From assembly GCA_947479995.1 (NCBI GenBank), contig CANKBT010000242.1, positions 1 through 5,276 on the forward strand: a stretch of 5,276 bases of DNA. Direction: 5' to 3'. The position numbers and the translations under genes were made by a program. Shown piece after piece: positions 4,623 through 5,276 of this stretch (position 1 is its first letter; each line of letters begins with the position of its first letter). The notes below the pieces were generated by a model. That model ran no database searches. It worked only from the letters and a program-made list of their open reading frames with translations, and was not told the origin of the DNA. The stretch comes from Frankiaceae bacterium. Its GTDB lineage: Bacteria > Actinomycetota > Actinomycetes > Mycobacteriales > SCTD01.

Positions 4623-5276
4623 TCAGCGCGGGGCGGCGACGGGCCCGGTGCCGACGGCGCCGGTGAGCAGGTCGAGCGCCTGCACGAGGTCGGCGGCGTG
4701 CTCGGCCCGCGGCGGCAGCGACTCGGTGCGCCAGCCCGGGCCGCCGGTGATGAGGCGCGTCGGCGGGCGCGAGGTCGGCAGCGCGTCGAGCGCGGCCGGG
4801 TCGGCGGTGCGCGGCAGCTGCGACCACAGGAACAGCGCGGCCGCGCCGGTGCGCTTGACCGACGCCACGAGGGCCTCGACCGGCATGGAGGGGCCGAGCA
4901 CGCGGCAGCCCAGGCCGCGCTCGGCGAGCCCGGCGGCGATGGCGTGCAGGGGCAGCGCGTGCATCTCGTCGGGGGCGCTGGCGAGCAGCAGCGGGCGGGC
5001 GAGCGGCGCGGGGTGCGCGTGGGTCGCGACGGTGCGCAGGGCGGTGGTGATGCAGTCCGAGAGCAGGTGCTCGACCTCGACGCCCTCGCCGGTGCTGGCC
5101 CAGCGCGCGCCGGCGGCGGTGAGCACCGGCCGCAGGACGTGCTCCCAGGTCGCGACGACGCCGTGCTCGGCGAGCTGGTCGCGCACCTGCGCGGTGACGG
5201 TCTCGCCGTCGAGCGCCATGGCGGCGCGGCCGAGGCCGCGGACGACGCCGTCGGCGCCGGGCAGCGCGAGCACCCG
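4623..5276 (-). CDS. CarH/LitR-like cobalamin-binding regulator, C-terminal part only
   Basis: The reading frame is open to the right edge, so the real start and any N-terminal domain lie outside; the visible 218 codons contain the two-part B12 module. A helical cap domain carries the CarH-type W-x9-E-H signature: Trp at 5100-5102, then nine residues, then Glu-His at 5067-5072. The Rossmann domain follows with D-E-M-H-A-L-P, whose His (4959-4961) aligns with the lower cobalt ligand, then SxL in WSQLP and GG in ITGGPG. In CarH/LitR proteins, MerR-type DNA binding is controlled by light through adenosylcobalamin, usually repressing carotenoid or photolyase genes. The MerR domain here is inferred, not seen. 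Odd: the normally conserved Gly of the D/E-x-H-x-x-G motif is Pro. Alternatives are a stand-alone B12 photoreceptor or a corrinoid protein; the W-x9-E-H motif argues for the CarH group. The protein ends shortly after the Rossmann fold (AAPR tail). Confidence 0.85.
   Translation of the reverse strand, partial: RVLALPGADGVVRGLGRAAMALDGETVTAQVRDQLAEHGVVATWEHVLRPVLTAAGARWASTGEGVEVEHLLSDCITTALRTVATHAHPAPLARPLLLASAPDEMHALPLHAIAAGLAERGLGCRVLGPSMPVEALVASVKRTGAAALFLWSQLPRTADPAALDALPTSRPPTRLITGGPGWRTESLPPRAEHAADLVQALDLLTGAVGTGPVAAPR

Noticed and set aside
1..5276. Search for tRNA, rRNA, CRISPR arrays, insertion sequences, attachment sites or riboswitches.
   Set aside because: I saw no cloverleaf, no regularly spaced repeats, no transposase motifs or terminal inverted repeats, and no gap longer than 188 bp. 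A cobalamin riboswitch for the B12-binding gene could lie only beyond the right edge.

Overview
The window is very GC-rich, with strong G/C preference at third codon positions, GTG starts and few TA dinucleotides outside promoters. The gene families present (a GuaB of the actinobacterial GuaB2/SCO4770 type, a DUF5319 protein, a BldM-type response regulator) point to an actinomycete. I cannot place it to genus. A Frankiales/Kineosporiales-like or other spore- or motility-forming lineage would fit, but that is a guess.

Layout from left to right. Positions 1-1310 (minus strand) hold the first 436 codons of guaB, IMP dehydrogenase; its C-terminus lies off the left edge. A 55-bp divergent promoter region, with two CCTAGG palindromes carrying a -10 box for each strand, separates it from a DUF5319 gene (1366-1743, plus). 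That gene overlaps tail-to-tail by 17 bp with a small single-pass membrane protein (1727-2164, minus). The membrane protein is the last gene of an apparent three-gene minus-strand operon. The first gene is a short, sensor-less histidine-kinase-like protein (2815-3438), which overlaps by 4 nt (GTGA) a BldM-like NarL/LuxR response regulator (2189-2818). A stem-loop then separates the regulator from the membrane protein. Upstream of the operon is a 188-bp gap with CACCC/GGGTG inverted repeats. Next is a TPR-like helical repeat protein (3627-4547, minus) that looks leaderless. Finally comes the C-terminal part of a cobalamin-binding protein with CarH/LitR photoreceptor motifs (4623 to the right edge, minus), whose N-terminus is outside the window.

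How the parts may work together. guaB next to a divergent DUF5319 gene is a conserved actinobacterial arrangement (as in Rv3411c/Rv3412), and the neighbouring slot commonly holds regulatory genes (sigD/rsdA in mycobacteria, bldM nearby in Streptomyces). Here that slot holds the regulator with its own kinase-like partner and a membrane protein. The main points of interest are four: a BldM-like regulator with a complete phosphorylation pocket coupled to a kinase-like protein that has apparently lost its ATP-binding residues; exact -10-to-ATG spacing suggesting leaderless mRNAs for two genes; a GMP-reductase-like DVANGH motif inside IMP dehydrogenase; and a CarH-type B12 motif set with a Gly-to-Pro change. 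All assignments come from reading the sequence and remembered family features; no database search was run.
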